Assembly (NCBI GenBank): GCA_026981645.1
Contig: JALSII010000052.1
Span: forward strand, 34,324 to 98,323
Reading direction: 5' to 3'
Source of the DNA: Hyphomicrobiales bacterium
GTDB lineage: Bacteria; Pseudomonadota; Alphaproteobacteria; Rhizobiales; Devosiaceae
Length of the DNA: 64,000 bases
Positions 46,608 through 54,734 of the stretch are shown in pieces; the stretch's first letter is position 1; the number at the start of each line of letters is the position of its first letter. The position numbers were made by a program, and so were the translations under genes. The notes under the pieces were generated by a model. That model saw nothing but the letters and a program-made list of their open reading frames with translations, made no database searches and was not told the DNA's origin.

Positions 46608-48138
46608 TCTCACTTTTCTGCCCAGAAACGCCGAAAAACCTAAAGGGAACAGAGACTTGCGGGGTTCGAAATCCCTTGCCTCTTTTGTAGCTCATACGCT
46701 CAGAAAAGGCCAATCTGAGCACAGTTTTGCGCAAATGGATTTGACCCGAAGCCCATAGATTCCAAGGGTTTGACAGGAAGTTCAGGGCGAGTTCGAACAT
46801 TTGCTCGAAGGCATGCCTCGGTTTGCCCGAATTTTGCAGTTTTTCGTTGAGCAGGAACTTGTGTTTTTCCAGCCTAGCGATCTTCTTTTCAAAGGCGGTC
46901 GCAACGCTCGCATTGTCAGTTTCAACAATCCGGTCCACAAGCTGCTCGATTTTTTTGTCGGTCTTGGCGATGTCCTGCCTGATTGTTTTTGCAGCGCCTT
47001 TGGAATAGCCCAGCATTTGCTCCCAGGCGTTTTTGAACATTACCTTCACCAGGTCGATTGTATGCTGCCCGGGTTGCAGGGTTTTCAGGATGGTTTCAAA
47101 CGCGCCTTCCAATTCATCGCGGGGAATGGATTTTCGGTAGCTCACGCAGCCCTTTTTGAAACAAAGATAATAGGCATGGGTTTTGCCGGTTTTACTTCTG
47201 GACCAGCAGGCGGTGAGCGGCTTTTTGCAATCGCCGCAGGTCACAAACCCGCGAAGCGGGAAATCCTCGCTGATATCTTTTCGCGCCGGAGCCTTGGCCC
47301 CTTCTTTGAGGCGCGTTTGAATTTTCTCGAATGTGGCTAATGAAATCAGCCCCTTATGTTGGGCCTGGCGCAAAGAAATATCCCAGTTGGGCGCTTGCAG
47401 ATATCCCGCATAAAGGGGCTGGGTGAGAAGGTCGGTAATGCGCTGATTGCGGATTTCACCATTGGCCAGGTCTTTGGGATAATCCGGCTGGCTTTCAAGG
47501 AAGCGTTTGACCTCTACCTTGGTGTCAAAACGTCCATTGGCAAAGCCTTCAAGGGCTTCCTTTATGATGGAGGCCACAGGCTCATCCGGCACCAGTATTT
47601 TGCCGTGACTTCTGGTTTTCTCATATTTGAAGCCCTTGGGCTTCCAGAATACCCAATAGCCATTCATCAGCCGTGCGCGCATGCGGTGAAATGTTTGCTC
47701 TGCATTCTTCTCGCGCTGATGCTGGGCCGCACCAGCCAGCACATTCTCCACCATGCGGCTGTCAGCATCCTGTTTGAATTCGATGGAAGGCGATTCCAGT
47801 TTGCCGCCCGCCCGAAGGATGGTGCGGCGCAGTTCCCAATGGGCCTCCACATCGCGGGCAAGCCGGGAGATATCATCAATCAGCACGATGCAATTATCAG
47901 CGCGGCGCTTGCGAATGAAAGACAACATGGATTTCATGCCGGGGCGCTCGACCAGCTTGCCCGTCAGATCATCGTCAAAGCGCGCCACCACCTCATATCC
48001 TTTCATACGGGCATATTCGCGGCAGCGGGTTTCCTGGGAACCAAGCCCATCGCCGCGCTTGGTCTGGGCGGCGCTCGATACGCGGCAGTAAATAACCGCT
48101 TTTTGTGATTGATCGGTGTTTTCCTGAAGTGACCTCAT
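46558..48138 (-). CDS. Large serine recombinase (integrase) ending inside the tRNA gene
   Basis: This 526-residue protein has a resolvase-type catalytic domain (nucleophile Ser21 in IYCRVSSAAQTK) with IVLIDDISRLARD. A recombinase domain and a zinc ribbon (CGDCKKPLTAC ... CFKKGC, about residues 300-330) follow, then a long coiled coil (about 385-440). This is the layout of large serine integrases. The last 16 residues, MARSGRFELPTPRFVV, and the stop are the antisense of tRNA-Arg bases 46558-46608, so the reading frame was completed by the integration junction. It overlaps the upstream gene by 4 bases. It most likely integrates and excises this element at tRNA-Arg. Confidence 0.9.
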   Translation of the reverse strand: MRSLQENTDQSQKAVIYCRVSSAAQTKRGDGLGSQETRCREYARMKGYEVVARFDDDLTGKLVERPGMKSMLSFIRKRRADNCIVLIDDISRLARDVEAHWELRRTILRAGGKLESPSIEFKQDADSRMVENVLAGAAQHQREKNAEQTFHRMRARLMNGYWVFWKPKGFKYEKTRSHGKILVPDEPVASIIKEALEGFANGRFDTKVEVKRFLESQPDYPKDLANGEIRNQRITDLLTQPLYAGYLQAPNWDISLRQAQHKGLISLATFEKIQTRLKEGAKAPARKDISEDFPLRGFVTCGDCKKPLTACWSRSKTGKTHAYYLCFKKGCVSYRKSIPRDELEGAFETILKTLQPGQHTIDLVKVMFKNAWEQMLGYSKGAAKTIRQDIAKTDKKIEQLVDRIVETDNASVATAFEKKIARLEKHKFLLNEKLQNSGKPRHAFEQMFELALNFLSNPWNLWASGQIHLRKTVLRLAFSERMSYKRGKGFRTPQVSVPFRFFGVSGQKSEMARSGRFELPTPRFVV

Positions 48139-48500
48139 GATTCATCTCCTCCGCCGCGCCCATGATGTTCATGGCCCGCAACTTTGCTAAATTCGGTTTT
48201 TGTTAATTGATTTTTTGAGCTTATCACATGGCCCGGATCGGATGCGAGAATTTCGATTAAATCGGGCAATTGCTCACAGCCATCTGGCAAGGCTTGCTGG
48301 AGAGGGTGAATGCCAAAGCCCAGATCAACAAAGGAAACCACAATGGACCAGAGCGTTTCAATGAACTCGCGCTTTTGGGCTTCAGAAAGATCACTATCTT
48401 CAAGATATGTGCCGTACAGCTCCCAATCGATGGAAAGCGCAGTCCCTGGGGCGGTATTGGCAGTTTCCACAACTTCATTTTTATCACTATTTTTGTTCAC
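48135..48500 (-). CDS. Small acidic hypothetical protein upstream of the recombinase
   Basis: I place the start at a GTG at 48500, 7 bases after AGGAG, giving 121 residues; a second GTG lies one codon upstream. The central part SIDWELYGTYLEDSDLSEAQ continues with KREFIETLWSIVVSFVDLGF and is acidic and helical. The tail is His/Gly-rich. The 4-base overlap with the recombinase implies joint translation, so it may be a directionality or accessory factor. That is inference from position only; no DNA-binding motif is clear. Confidence 0.7.
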   Translation of the reverse strand: MNKNSDKNEVVETANTAPGTALSIDWELYGTYLEDSDLSEAQKREFIETLWSIVVSFVDLGFGIHPLQQALPDGCEQLPDLIEILASDPGHVISSKNQLTKTEFSKVAGHEHHGRGGGDES

Positions 48501-48624
48501 CACACATCTCCTTTTTATTCGCCGTTTTGTTCTCCTTTTGCAAATAGAACATAAGCAGAACATATTGGGCTATTATTCCTATTTTTTCAATGATTACTTC
48601 GAGTCATAATCTTGCGTTTTACCC

Positions 48625-49233
48625 CTATTGGCTTCGGGTGAGGGTTTTGGAGCGGGCGGCTTTTTGCTGGCGCCTTTGTGCTTCGACTTTGGGCAGGTGA
48701 TATTGCTTTTCGACTTCCTTGCAATCCGCATAAAGATCGCGGCCCTGATGGGCCTTGTACTCTTCCTTCATCAGGGATTTTGCGCCTGCTTCGGTGATAT
48801 TCAACGAAGTTGAAAGCTTGACCGCTTCCTGATCATAGGCGCGGTAGAAGGGCATGGTGTCGCCATCGGCAATGCGGGTGCCCACATTAATCGCCGCGTG
48901 TAGCCCCATGCTTTTTTCGCCTTGGGTAAGATTGGCTTCACGGTTTTGCAAATCCTGACGCAGGGCATTCATGCTCTGGCCATAACGGGCCTTGAACTGA
49001 TCGCGAATAATCGTTTCGCCTTTTAAGGCGTCGAACTTTTCACTGCGGGCAAAGGCACTGGCGTAATCGCCCAGTCTGTCCTTGAAGCTGCCGGAGCGTT
49101 TGATCTCGCGCGCCATGATGCCGGTGATCGCCCAGCTTTCATCGAACTGGCTTTGTGTGAGGCGCTTGCCGGTATAGCTCTTACGGGCGGTTTCAATGGC
49201 AGTGGCATTGCCCTGCTGTTTTACATCACTCAT
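48625..49233 (-). CDS. Hypothetical protein of the mobile element
   Basis: The 202-residue protein is helical and charged, with no membrane segment and no signal peptide. Recognisable stretches are LTQSQFDESWAITGIMAREI and SMGLHAAINVGTRIADGDTM. The tail is basic (RRQQKAARSKTLTRSQ). A good ribosome binding site (AAAGGAGAA) precedes the ATG. It lies between the recombinase pair and another helical protein on the same strand. I do not recognise a family; a nucleic-acid-associated role is possible because of the basic tail. Confidence 0.7.
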   Translation of the reverse strand: MSDVKQQGNATAIETARKSYTGKRLTQSQFDESWAITGIMAREIKRSGSFKDRLGDYASAFARSEKFDALKGETIIRDQFKARYGQSMNALRQDLQNREANLTQGEKSMGLHAAINVGTRIADGDTMPFYRAYDQEAVKLSTSLNITEAGAKSLMKEEYKAHQGRDLYADCKEVEKQYHLPKVEAQRRQQKAARSKTLTRSQ

Positions 49234-49256
49234 GGTTTTCTCCTTTGATTGTGGGT

Positions 49257-49748
49257 CTATCGGGTCAGGCCGCGTGATCTGCTCTGGCGGCGCTCCGGCC
49301 CGCGCCGCCGGTCAGCGGCGTGATTAAAATCCTTTTTGGGTTTTTCACGTTGTTTGCGAGAGTGTTCACAGCGATCCATCAGGCTTTGAATGTCGCGCGC
49401 CTCCAGAGCTTCATAGTGCTGGATGAGTTTTTTGAATTGATGCTGGACATGCCTGTGGGCTTGCCGGTCTATGGCATCGCGATCAAAGCGGTCATGGCGC
49501 GCCCAGAGGGGCTGAAATTCTTTGTGTCCCTGAGCGGCCTGGTTGATTAAACGTTTACGGGCGATCTCAACGCGGGTTTTATATTCCAGTTCAAAGGCGC
49601 GTTGTTCGAAGCGCTTTTGATCGGCAAATCCATCCGTAATTTTCTGATATTCTTTCCACTCATCGGCATTCAAGATATTTGCAGATTCCCGGCGTAATGT
49701 TGCCAAAGCGAAGGTGTTTTTTAGCTCGTCTGCGATGCTCCCAGCCAT
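49257..49748 (-). CDS. Hypothetical helical, Arg-rich protein
   Basis: The 163-residue protein is almost entirely predicted helix, with many Glu, Arg, Lys and His. It ends in a strongly basic tail (RRRGPERRQSRSRGLTR). Such tails occur at the ends of relaxases and other DNA-handling transfer proteins, but no relaxase histidine triad or catalytic Tyr motif is seen. It is 23 bases upstream of the preceding minus-strand gene, so probably the same unit. The 5' end is divergent from a small plus-strand gene. Confidence 0.65.
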   Translation of the reverse strand: MAGSIADELKNTFALATLRRESANILNADEWKEYQKITDGFADQKRFEQRAFELEYKTRVEIARKRLINQAAQGHKEFQPLWARHDRFDRDAIDRQAHRHVQHQFKKLIQHYEALEARDIQSLMDRCEHSRKQREKPKKDFNHAADRRRGPERRQSRSRGLTR

Positions 49749-49810
49749 GGCTACCTTCCTTCTCGTGGAAAGTTTTGCATCGACGAATGCAGCTCTGTTA
49801 TTCTCCTTCG

Positions 49811-50071
49811 ATGAAAGAATTTCGCTTTATCGACGATGTGGAGGACTGGCTGGAGCCGATGGATTACTCCGGCTTCTGGTACGCCATTGCGCCTTATAAT
49901 CTGGAGCTTCAGCCGCGTGATCATTGTGATGATCAAATTGCAAGCGGCGTTGTTGATCTTGATACCGTGCTGGATGTGTTGAAATCTATGGCCCGAATGG
50001 AACTGACACAACGACATGGATTGCACTGGCGTTTGCCCACGCCCTGGCTGAAACTGGTGGAGGAACATTAG
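49811..50071 (+). CDS. Small hypothetical protein (86 residues)
   Basis: From the ATG at 49811 the protein begins MKEFRFIDDVEDWLEPMDYS and is acidic with several Trp. It has no signal or membrane segment. The frame to 49679 overlaps the divergent gene and is unlikely. No clear ribosome binding site is visible. It is convergent with the membrane-protein gene at 50068-50322 (4-base overlap). The only plus-strand gene inside the transfer block, it may be regulated separately. Function unknown. Confidence 0.6.
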   Translation: MKEFRFIDDVEDWLEPMDYSGFWYAIAPYNLELQPRDHCDDQIASGVVDLDTVLDVLKSMARMELTQRHGLHWRLPTPWLKLVEEH

Positions 50072-50322
50072 CGCACCTCCGGCGCAATGGTTTTTTCAAA
50101 CCGGATCAAAGGGCATTGCCCGTCACGGGGGTAAGCAGCAAAGCTGCCGGTAAACCCCATATAAGTGCAAGCGAGATACCAGCGCGGCGCATAAGGATTA
50201 TGGCCCTGCCCATCATCGCGCCATGTGTAATTCCAGCGAATGAAGGGCGCGCCGAATATTTGCAAGGCCATAAGGCCTGCCACCGGCACCAAAATCCAGA
50301 TGAAGAAACGAACGCTTTTCAT
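50068..50322 (-). CDS. Small single-pass membrane protein
   Basis: The 84-residue protein has one hydrophobic helix at the N-terminus (about residues 5-27, FFIWILVPVAGLMALQIFGA). A short aromatic-rich domain with two cysteines follows (ACTYMGF ... GQCPLI), probably periplasmic. It overlaps the coupling ATPase gene by 4 bases (ATGA) and is last in the overlapping run. I do not recognise the family. Confidence 0.7.
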   Translation of the reverse strand: MKSVRFFIWILVPVAGLMALQIFGAPFIRWNYTWRDDGQGHNPYAPRWYLACTYMGFTGSFAAYPRDGQCPLIRFEKTIAPEVR

Positions 50323-51773
50323 GATGCGCCTCCATCTGGAGTTGGGAGCGTGACGCGCGGGTCCGGGGGCAGTTTTCCACCCTCCAGGGGATTGTCGCCA
50401 ATTTCAAAGCAATAGGGGGCCAGCATATTCTGGCGCGCTTTTTTGCAATGGACAAAGCCGACCCCGTCAATATGCAGGATTTGCTCATCTGCGGGCAGGC
50501 GCATCAGTTCCTCAGCGGTAAAAAGCCGCTCGCGACCTGTCTGGAACTGGCTGGAGAAGGTATTTTTATCCGAGTTAAAACCCAGATTATTATTTACATT
50601 GTCGATCTCGCCCATGGCGCGGGAGAGGCGTTCGGCCTCTTCAATATTGGAGAGTTTGAGCCACTGGATAATGGCGCAATTATCCTCCAGCATGGCGATT
50701 TCTTTTTCGCCGTTCTGGCGCTGCATGTCCGAGCGCGACTGGGCAATGTAAATGGTACGCGCGCCAAAGGCCCTTTGAATAGTGACCTTTTCTATCATCT
50801 CGCGCGCCGGGGTATTGGCCACCTCATCGAAGATAAAGTCCGTCTTGCCGCAATTTCCGCTGAGCTGGGCGCTCATGAAGGAATTAAAATGCAGGCCATA
50901 ATAGGCCCCCAGCTTGGCGGCGTTGCGCTGATTTTGCACGAGGCAGATAATGTAGTTTTCTTGCAAAAGCTGGGCGTGGGTAATCTCGGCGGCGCGGCCC
51001 GCTTCATGCATGGCAGCGCCCAGCTGAAATATTTTAAGCGCCGCCAAGGCCGCCAGATAATGCTGGGAATAATGCTCGGGGTCATTGTCTCTAAGTTCTT
51101 TTAGCTGCTTTGCGCGCGAGCGGGTAATTTCCTCCCCCTCATCGGCTTCAAGATCAATGACGCCGTTCCAGGTGTCGGGATCGCCGATCAGGGCGGCCAG
51201 TCCGCCGGGGGTGGCCAGGTCCGCGTTATGAGCCAGCAAAACCAGAAGGCCGAACTCCAGAAATTCGCGCGGCACCTCACGGAAATATTTGTTCTTGGCA
51301 TCGCCCTTGGGCTCATCAATCAAAGTGTGAGATATGCTCTCGATTTCGAACAAAAGATCAGGAGAGTTGTTTGCGTGAGCGGCAACGGCGCTGCCAAAGG
51401 CATTAAGAGAAATGCGGGCGGGAGAATCTTTCCCGAGCACAAAACTATCATCAATCACCGCGAACTTGCGCCCGTAGCGCATGCAAAGCTCACCAATCTG
51501 GGCGGCGATCTCGCCGGATTTTACGTCATTGATAATGATGCCGCGCGATTGATCCGCCAGCATGGACAAAATAGCAGGCACCGCCACGCAAGTGGTCTTG
51601 CCGCCGCCAGAGGCCGCATAGACAATCGAAGAAGCCGATGCATCCGGCTCGAATATGGGCAGGCCGGTTTTAAGGGTGAGGCCCAGAATGCGCCGGGCGC
51701 TTTTTGCAACAATGCGCCGCTGTTGGCGTTTTTTTAATCCAGAGGCAAAAGGAAATTTTAGCGAAGAAGTCAT
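50319..51773 (-). CDS. VirD4/TraG-type coupling ATPase without its own membrane anchor
   Basis: This 484-residue protein is a type IV coupling ATPase. Walker A is YAASGGGKTTCVAVPAI (about residues 52-68), a following strand reads GIIINDVKSGEIA, Walker B is DFIFDEVANTP, and a later conserved segment reads ARTIYIAQSRSDMQRQN. Such proteins feed relaxase-bound DNA to a type IV secretion channel. It starts directly with a basic cytosolic segment and has no N-terminal membrane helices, unlike VirD4 or TraG. The gene immediately upstream, sharing one base (TGATG), encodes a two-helix membrane protein that could serve as anchor. No relaxase is visible in the window. Confidence 0.88.
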   Translation of the reverse strand: MTSSLKFPFASGLKKRQQRRIVAKSARRILGLTLKTGLPIFEPDASASSIVYAASGGGKTTCVAVPAILSMLADQSRGIIINDVKSGEIAAQIGELCMRYGRKFAVIDDSFVLGKDSPARISLNAFGSAVAAHANNSPDLLFEIESISHTLIDEPKGDAKNKYFREVPREFLEFGLLVLLAHNADLATPGGLAALIGDPDTWNGVIDLEADEGEEITRSRAKQLKELRDNDPEHYSQHYLAALAALKIFQLGAAMHEAGRAAEITHAQLLQENYIICLVQNQRNAAKLGAYYGLHFNSFMSAQLSGNCGKTDFIFDEVANTPAREMIEKVTIQRAFGARTIYIAQSRSDMQRQNGEKEIAMLEDNCAIIQWLKLSNIEEAERLSRAMGEIDNVNNNLGFNSDKNTFSSQFQTGRERLFTAEELMRLPADEQILHIDGVGFVHCKKARQNMLAPYCFEIGDNPLEGGKLPPDPRVTLPTPDGGAS

Positions 51774-52075
51774 CAGATCATCCCCGCACGCTCAAGAATT
51801 TCCTCATCGGCAAGTTTTGCGTTTTTGGGGCTTTTGCCGCGGGCCAGAAATTCTTTCATGGCGCGCTCGCGCCGGTTCAAAATCCAGATGGCGCGCAGGG
51901 CCTGCATGAAAACTGTGAGCGCCGCAAACACGCACAAAATACTGATCACCCCCATCCCCCACCAGTAGGGATCGCCCGGCCAAATCCAGAAGGCAAACAG
52001 CGCCAGAATAAAAACAGTCAGAAACTGCAAATTGATCTGAATGATGGTTGGGGCCGGGTTTGCAAACGGTCTCAT
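51773..52075 (-). CDS. Two-helix membrane protein next to the coupling ATPase
   Basis: The 100-residue protein has two membrane helices (about residues 15-32 and 38-58). A charged cytoplasmic tail follows (NRRERAMKEFLARG, about 65-100). Its stop shares a base with the start of the coupling ATPase gene, and its start overlaps the upstream gene by 4 bases. Two short helices followed by a cytoplasmic segment is what the missing N-terminus of the ATPase would look like, so a split coupling protein is a reasonable hypothesis. Confidence 0.72.
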   Translation of the reverse strand: MRPFANPAPTIIQINLQFLTVFILALFAFWIWPGDPYWWGMGVISILCVFAALTVFMQALRAIWILNRRERAMKEFLARGKSPKNAKLADEEILERAGMI

Positions 52076-52446
52076 TCGCTTGCCTCCAAACTGGCCCTGT
52101 CCAGCTTCTTTACAATGTCCGAGCGCACTTTGCTTAAGACCGCGTAATGCCCCCAGATGACGCCGGATAGTTCCGAGCCGCGCAAATCGCGCGAGAGCAG
52201 GCTAAGCTGCCCCACTTGCGATGCGGCCAGAACAAAGGCCAGTGAAACGCCAAGAATGGCGGCGATTTCTGATGGATAAAGCAGGTCAAGAAACGAAAAC
52301 GCATAGGCGCAAAAACTTGCGCCCAGAAGAACCGCAGCGCCTAAAAACGGACGGCGGGTTGAGACCACCGTCAGGCTTGAAAGAAGATAGGAATCCCTGT
52401 GCGTATTGACCGCGCCGCCTTCCACGCGCACATATCCAAATATCAT
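52072..52446 (-). CDS. Membrane protein of the transfer cluster
   Basis: The ATG at 52446 follows GGAGG with a 7-base spacer and gives 124 residues; the longer frame to 52596 is not needed. Two hydrophobic helices (about residues 33-50 and 60-78) lie between a short N-terminal segment and a charged C-terminal helix (KVRSDIVKKLDRASLEASE). It overlaps both neighbours by 4 bases. The family is not recognised; the position suggests a structural membrane partner. Confidence 0.7.
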   Translation of the reverse strand: MIFGYVRVEGGAVNTHRDSYLLSSLTVVSTRRPFLGAAVLLGASFCAYAFSFLDLLYPSEIAAILGVSLAFVLAASQVGQLSLLSRDLRGSELSGVIWGHYAVLSKVRSDIVKKLDRASLEASE

Positions 52447-52976
52447 GATCCGCCTCCATTTGCGCAAACGGGAGACGAAAGCGCCGACATGAGCTGCCCG
52501 TCCAGATTGCGCACCGCCGAAGGCGTCACAAGGCGAAACGAGCCCGCATAAAGCGCCCAGGAGGTGCGGTCCTCCAGCACGAGGGTTTGCGCGCAAGAAC
52601 AGCGCGATGCGCTTTGAGAGGCAGCCAGTTCAATGCGCTTTTGATTGGCATCAGCCAATTTTCTCTCCTGCGCTTCGATCTGGCTCGTCAGGGGGCTGAG
52701 CAGCCCGCCATAGGCCCCGCAAAATTCTGCCCCGTCCGCCCCGAACAATGCGCCCAGCAGGCTTGAACAATCCGGCAGGGGAGCGGGAACGGGGGCAGGG
52801 TTTTCAAGGATAGTGGTTTCTTGCAAAACCCTTTCACAGCGCGGTGCCCAATTGGATTTTTCGATTACCCGCTCCCCGATGGTCGGGCCCGTAATGAGCA
52901 TGGACGCGCCCGCATAAATCAGACCCGCGATCACTATGCCGCCACTAAAGGGCAGGCCGCTAAAATCAGTTGGCAT
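52443..52976 (-). CDS. Exported or membrane-anchored cysteine-containing protein
   Basis: The ATG at 52976 follows AAAAGGAGA and gives 177 residues. An N-terminal hydrophobic helix (about residues 10-30, GGIVIAGLIYAGASMLI) anchors a mostly periplasmic domain. It contains seven cysteines, including a CSCAQTL motif (about 130-140), and a short coiled coil (LTSQIEAQERKLADANQK). Disulfide bonds are likely if it is periplasmic. It overlaps the upstream gene by 11 bases. Function unknown. Confidence 0.7.
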   Translation of the reverse strand: MPTDFSGLPFSGGIVIAGLIYAGASMLITGPTIGERVIEKSNWAPRCERVLQETTILENPAPVPAPLPDCSSLLGALFGADGAEFCGAYGGLLSPLTSQIEAQERKLADANQKRIELAASQSASRCSCAQTLVLEDRTSWALYAGSFRLVTPSAVRNLDGQLMSALSSPVCANGGGS

Positions 52977-53298
52977 CAGACATCTCCTTTTGCATTTCAG
53001 GATCAATGGGGGTGAGAACGCAGGTGCCTAAGGTCTCGCCCTCTTTCCATTCGCACACGAACATCTGGCCTTCGGGCAAGCGGAGCGCGCCATCGCCTTG
53101 CCACGGCCCGAACATGGCGCGTTTGAAAATCTCCCAGCGGTCCCGTGCGGGGTAAAAGTCCACATCCCAAAGAACAAAAGCGGCCAGGGTAAAGAGCGCA
53201 GCCAAGGCCAGAGCGAGTTTCAAAATCCCCTTTGCTGCCTGCCTCAATAACCGCCCCCACCAGCGCAATCGATGAGACATTGAAACGCGCGCCATCAT
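52966..53298 (-). CDS. Single-pass membrane protein of the transfer cluster
   Basis: The 110-residue protein has a basic N-terminus, one helix (about residues 25-45, ILKLALALAALFTLAAFVLW) and a C-terminal domain of about 60 residues with FVCEWKEGETLGTCVL, probably outside the cytoplasm with a Cys pair. It overlaps its upstream neighbour by 4 bases. No family is recognised. Confidence 0.7.
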   Translation of the reverse strand: MMARVSMSHRLRWWGRLLRQAAKGILKLALALAALFTLAAFVLWDVDFYPARDRWEIFKRAMFGPWQGDGALRLPEGQMFVCEWKEGETLGTCVLTPIDPEMQKEMSDAN

Positions 53299-54479
53299 CC
53301 ATTCTCCGGCCTGTGATCAGGGCGGCTATGGCGGCGTTTGACCGTTCTATGATGCGCAGATTGCTGACGAGATTTTGCAGCCTCACGGCGGCGCTTTTCT
53401 TTTTCAATCTCCCAGGACAGGGAAAGAAAAGTCATGGTCCACACCGTAATTGGCAGCACGCCTTCCACAACAAGGACCACCAGGCCGATATGGGCAAAAC
53501 TGCCAAAATAGCCCAGCACATCCAAAACGCCGGGAAGCGCGGGAAAGACCGGACGAGGCACTTCATCTCCTGAAATAGAGCCCAGAATTTCATCCAAGGC
53601 GCGCCCGTGGGTTTTAAGGATTTCATTCATACGCCGAGTGGCAACGGGGCGCTGAGGAATGGTAAAGCCGCTTGAAAGCTCACTGGCATAGGATTTCAGC
53701 AAGGAAGTGGGCACGGCTTCTTTGAGCCTTGTCACTTCCTGATCAATTCGGGCGTCAATCTGAAGAAGCTCAAGCCGCCGTGCCCGAATACCGGTTTCAC
53801 TTTCGCCCAGAACCTTTTGATACTCAGCCATTTGAGCGTTGATACTATCCAGCGCATCCTGGCGCGCGGTTTCACCGCGCTCGAACGCAAGGGCGATTTC
53901 TCCGGCGCGCTTTGCAAGCTCCTCAAGGGCAAGGGCCACCGTGCCCCGGCCTCCGTCACCGCGCCCCGAAATGCACGAACTTTCAACCTCGCACCGCGCC
54001 TTGTCGAACAAATCGGCTTCAATAATGCGGATGATGGCCCCGGCGCGGCTGGAGCGGGCAGCAACTCTGTTTTGTGCGCCGGTATATAAAACCAGCTCTG
54101 TCCCATGGGCCTGCACCTCAAGTTCGGCGACATCCCTGTTGGTAAGGCCGCTAAAGGTTGCCAGAAACAGTCCCGCCCCCACGACCATCATGGCCGCCAC
54201 ACTGACAAATCCCGCCAGAAAGAATTTTTGGGCCGCCAATTGTGCGCCCACTTCAATGGCGGTTCTGTTCACCCCATAAGCCACCAGACCGGCCGCGCCG
54301 GTGATGACCAGATATTTCAGATTGGCCAGCGGCCCGCTTTCCATGCCCAAACTGAGCAGCGCCATGCCAAACATCGTAGAAGAAAATATCGACACCAGCA
54401 GGATGATGAGAATCTCAAAGCGGGGTTTTTCTCCTCCTACATGCTCAAGGGGGTCATCGGCGGGAAAATTATTGCCCAT
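53295..54479 (-). CDS. Large membrane protein with coiled coil, first in the transfer cluster
   Basis: The 394-residue protein has three N-terminal membrane helices (about residues 22-46, 54-71 and 86-111). A soluble region of about 220 residues follows, with long helices rich in Ala, Glu and Arg, and then a last helix (about 335-360). The tail is very basic (KEKRRREAAKSRQQSAHHRT). The topology resembles a membrane scaffold with a coiled-coil arm. It starts the run of seven overlapping genes down to 50068, which includes the coupling ATPase. No family is recognised; a role in the DNA-transfer membrane complex is inferred. Confidence 0.75.
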   Translation of the reverse strand: MGNNFPADDPLEHVGGEKPRFEILIILLVSIFSSTMFGMALLSLGMESGPLANLKYLVITGAAGLVAYGVNRTAIEVGAQLAAQKFFLAGFVSVAAMMVVGAGLFLATFSGLTNRDVAELEVQAHGTELVLYTGAQNRVAARSSRAGAIIRIIEADLFDKARCEVESSCISGRGDGGRGTVALALEELAKRAGEIALAFERGETARQDALDSINAQMAEYQKVLGESETGIRARRLELLQIDARIDQEVTRLKEAVPTSLLKSYASELSSGFTIPQRPVATRRMNEILKTHGRALDEILGSISGDEVPRPVFPALPGVLDVLGYFGSFAHIGLVVLVVEGVLPITVWTMTFLSLSWEIEKEKRRREAAKSRQQSAHHRTVKRRHSRPDHRPENG

Positions 54480-54734
54480 TATTTTACTGGCTCCATGTCT
54501 TTGAGGGGAAATCCCGCAAAGGTTCTAAGAGCCAGAATTGGCATGCTTGCCTCGGGTAAGTGCCCCGTATTAAAGCTGTAATTCAGGTAAAATGGTGGAT
54601 GGGAGAGGCTGATTCCCCAAGATAAACAGATTGACTGGCTTTCAGCGCCAAAGGCCGACATCGCTATTTTATACAGCTTTTCCAAATCAATCAGGGACAG
54701 GCTTGGCCTGACCTGGGAGAAGTTTTTTGCGCTC

